64,000 bases of DNA. Source: Duncaniella muris (GTDB lineage: Bacteria; Bacteroidota; Bacteroidia; Bacteroidales; Muribaculaceae). Both the position numbers and the translations under genes were made by a program. The stretch lies in NCBI RefSeq assembly GCF_003024805.1, contig NZ_PUEC01000008.1, positions 1-64,000 of the forward strand, in the 5' to 3' direction. Below the pieces are notes generated by a model. That model had not been told where the DNA came from. It searched no databases and was given only the letters and a program-made list of their open reading frames with translations. Shown in pieces: positions 63,523-64,000 of the stretch (the stretch's first letter is position 1; every line of letters starts with the position of its first letter).

Positions 63523-64000
63523 TCAGTCAACGAATATCGGTCGGGGTGTGGAGTGGAATTTCCGGAAGTCTGCTTCGGCGGGATGGCCTGTGTAGGGGAC
63601 GTAGAAATGGTTGGGTTTCTCGGTCTCGATGGCGTTGCGCCAGACGCAGACGTAGGCCACGGGGATGCTGTCGATGGCCGGAAGAAGCACTCGGGTGTAC
63701 CAGTCGGCGATCTCAAGGCCTTCAAGTCCGGTTTCGGTGAAGGCTGCGATCTTGCCGCGCTTGCGGGCTTCGTCGACCACGAACGGGAGCTGCGAGCGGA
63801 TGCGTCCGGTGTACTGTTCCACACCATTCTCGCCATCGAAGTGGTAGATGTCGGTGCCGAGGATGTCGACGTAGTCATCGCCGGGATATGTGGCGAAGTA
63901 TTCCTCGCGGGTGAGGTCTTTGTCAGGCGAGTAGGCCCAGAGAACGTTGTCGACTCCCGCGGCGTCGAAGCCCCGGCGGGTGCGTTTCCACAAATCGATG
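63523..64000 (-). CDS. GH26 endo-beta-1,4-mannanase, C-terminal part (cut by window edge)
   Basis: About 159 residues of a GH26 barrel, continuing beyond the window. The frame is open through 64000 (IDLWKRTRRGFDAAGV). Visible motifs are VLWAYSPDKDL, YPGDDYVDILGTDIYHFD and the nucleophile Glu in IAAFTETGLEGLE, then YVCVWRNA near the end. The acid/base Glu lies upstream, outside the window. It cuts beta-mannan to mannobiose. It heads the cassette GH26-GH130-symporter-epimerase, and the stop is 87 bp before the GH130 start. A signal peptide cannot be judged. Confidence 0.88.
   Translation of the reverse strand, partial: IDLWKRTRRGFDAAGVDNVLWAYSPDKDLTREEYFATYPGDDYVDILGTDIYHFDGENGVEQYTGRIRSQLPFVVDEARKRGKIAAFTETGLEGLEIADWYTRVLLPAIDSIPVAYVCVWRNAIETEKPNHFYVPYTGHPAEADFRKFHSTPRPIFVD

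Overview
ORGANISM. The window is from a member of the Bacteroidota, order Bacteroidales. Reasons: a SusC/SusD pair with BACON-domain lipoproteins, many genes preceded by the Bacteroidota promoter (TTTG or TTGC, 19-20 bp, TAnnTTTG), few clear Shine-Dalgarno sites, and a mannan cassette laid out as I remember it from Bacteroides fragilis. The GC-rich coding style and gene set look most like Muribaculaceae (inference; no rRNA or marker gene here fixes the family). LAYOUT. 1-701: end of an IS21-like element that has clipped the 3' end of a small ferredoxin gene; next come a membrane 4Fe-4S protein and a divergent LysR regulator. 2.8-7.2 kb: secreted GH2 beta-galactosidase, GlsB-like membrane protein, ECF sigma factor. 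7.5-16.5 kb (minus): glpA-glpB-glpC-glpT-HAD phosphatase-GH36 alpha-galactosidase, divergent from glpR (DeoR family). 18.1-30.9 kb (plus): two BACON lipoproteins, susC, susD, a calcineurin-like phosphoesterase, GH31, a glycerophosphodiester phosphodiesterase and a PHB-depolymerase-like esterase, the last three tightly packed. 31-32.8 kb: AlkD-like repair protein, tRNA-Asp, tRNA-Met, an EamA relic. 32.9-37.2 kb: GH2, esterase and tRNA-dihydrouridine synthase. 37.2-41.5 kb: an AT-richer patch of lipoproteins (one frameshifted) and a candidate structured RNA, lying between two blocks of palindromic repeats; a CMD/cupin relic follows. 41.5-45.7 kb: LytS/LytT-type pair, NamZ-type muramidase and a sugar kinase. 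45.9-53.8 kb: mostly housekeeping (5-formyl-THF cyclo-ligase, S41 protease, dCMP deaminase, META lipoprotein, M24 peptidase, CCA-adding enzyme, QueD, QueE). 53.8-54.6 kb: a third repeat block. 54.6-59.1 kb: hypothetical protein, 5'-nucleotidase, DUF486 and U32 proteins. 59.4-64 kb (minus): beta-mannan cassette of GH26 (cut by the window edge), GH130, GPH symporter and cellobiose 2-epimerase. HOW THE GENES MAY WORK TOGETHER. The main hypothesis is that the glp operon, glpR and the adjacent Sus locus form one regulon for a glycosylated glycerol-phosphate polymer such as glycerol teichoic or lipoteichoic acid. GH31 and GH36 would remove sugar substituents, the esterase an acyl or D-alanyl ester, the phosphodiesterase and phosphoesterase would release sn-glycerol-3-phosphate, GlpT would import it and GlpABC oxidise it. 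No glycerol kinase or glycerol facilitator is present in the window, which suits a phosphorylated substrate. TTTCG-type half-sites recur at the glpA promoter, after glpR and at the Sus transcription start. OTHER CANDIDATES. A palindromic intergenic repeat family shows compensatory changes between copies. A minus-strand structured RNA lies at about 40355-40560. A short palindrome recurs just upstream of several promoters.
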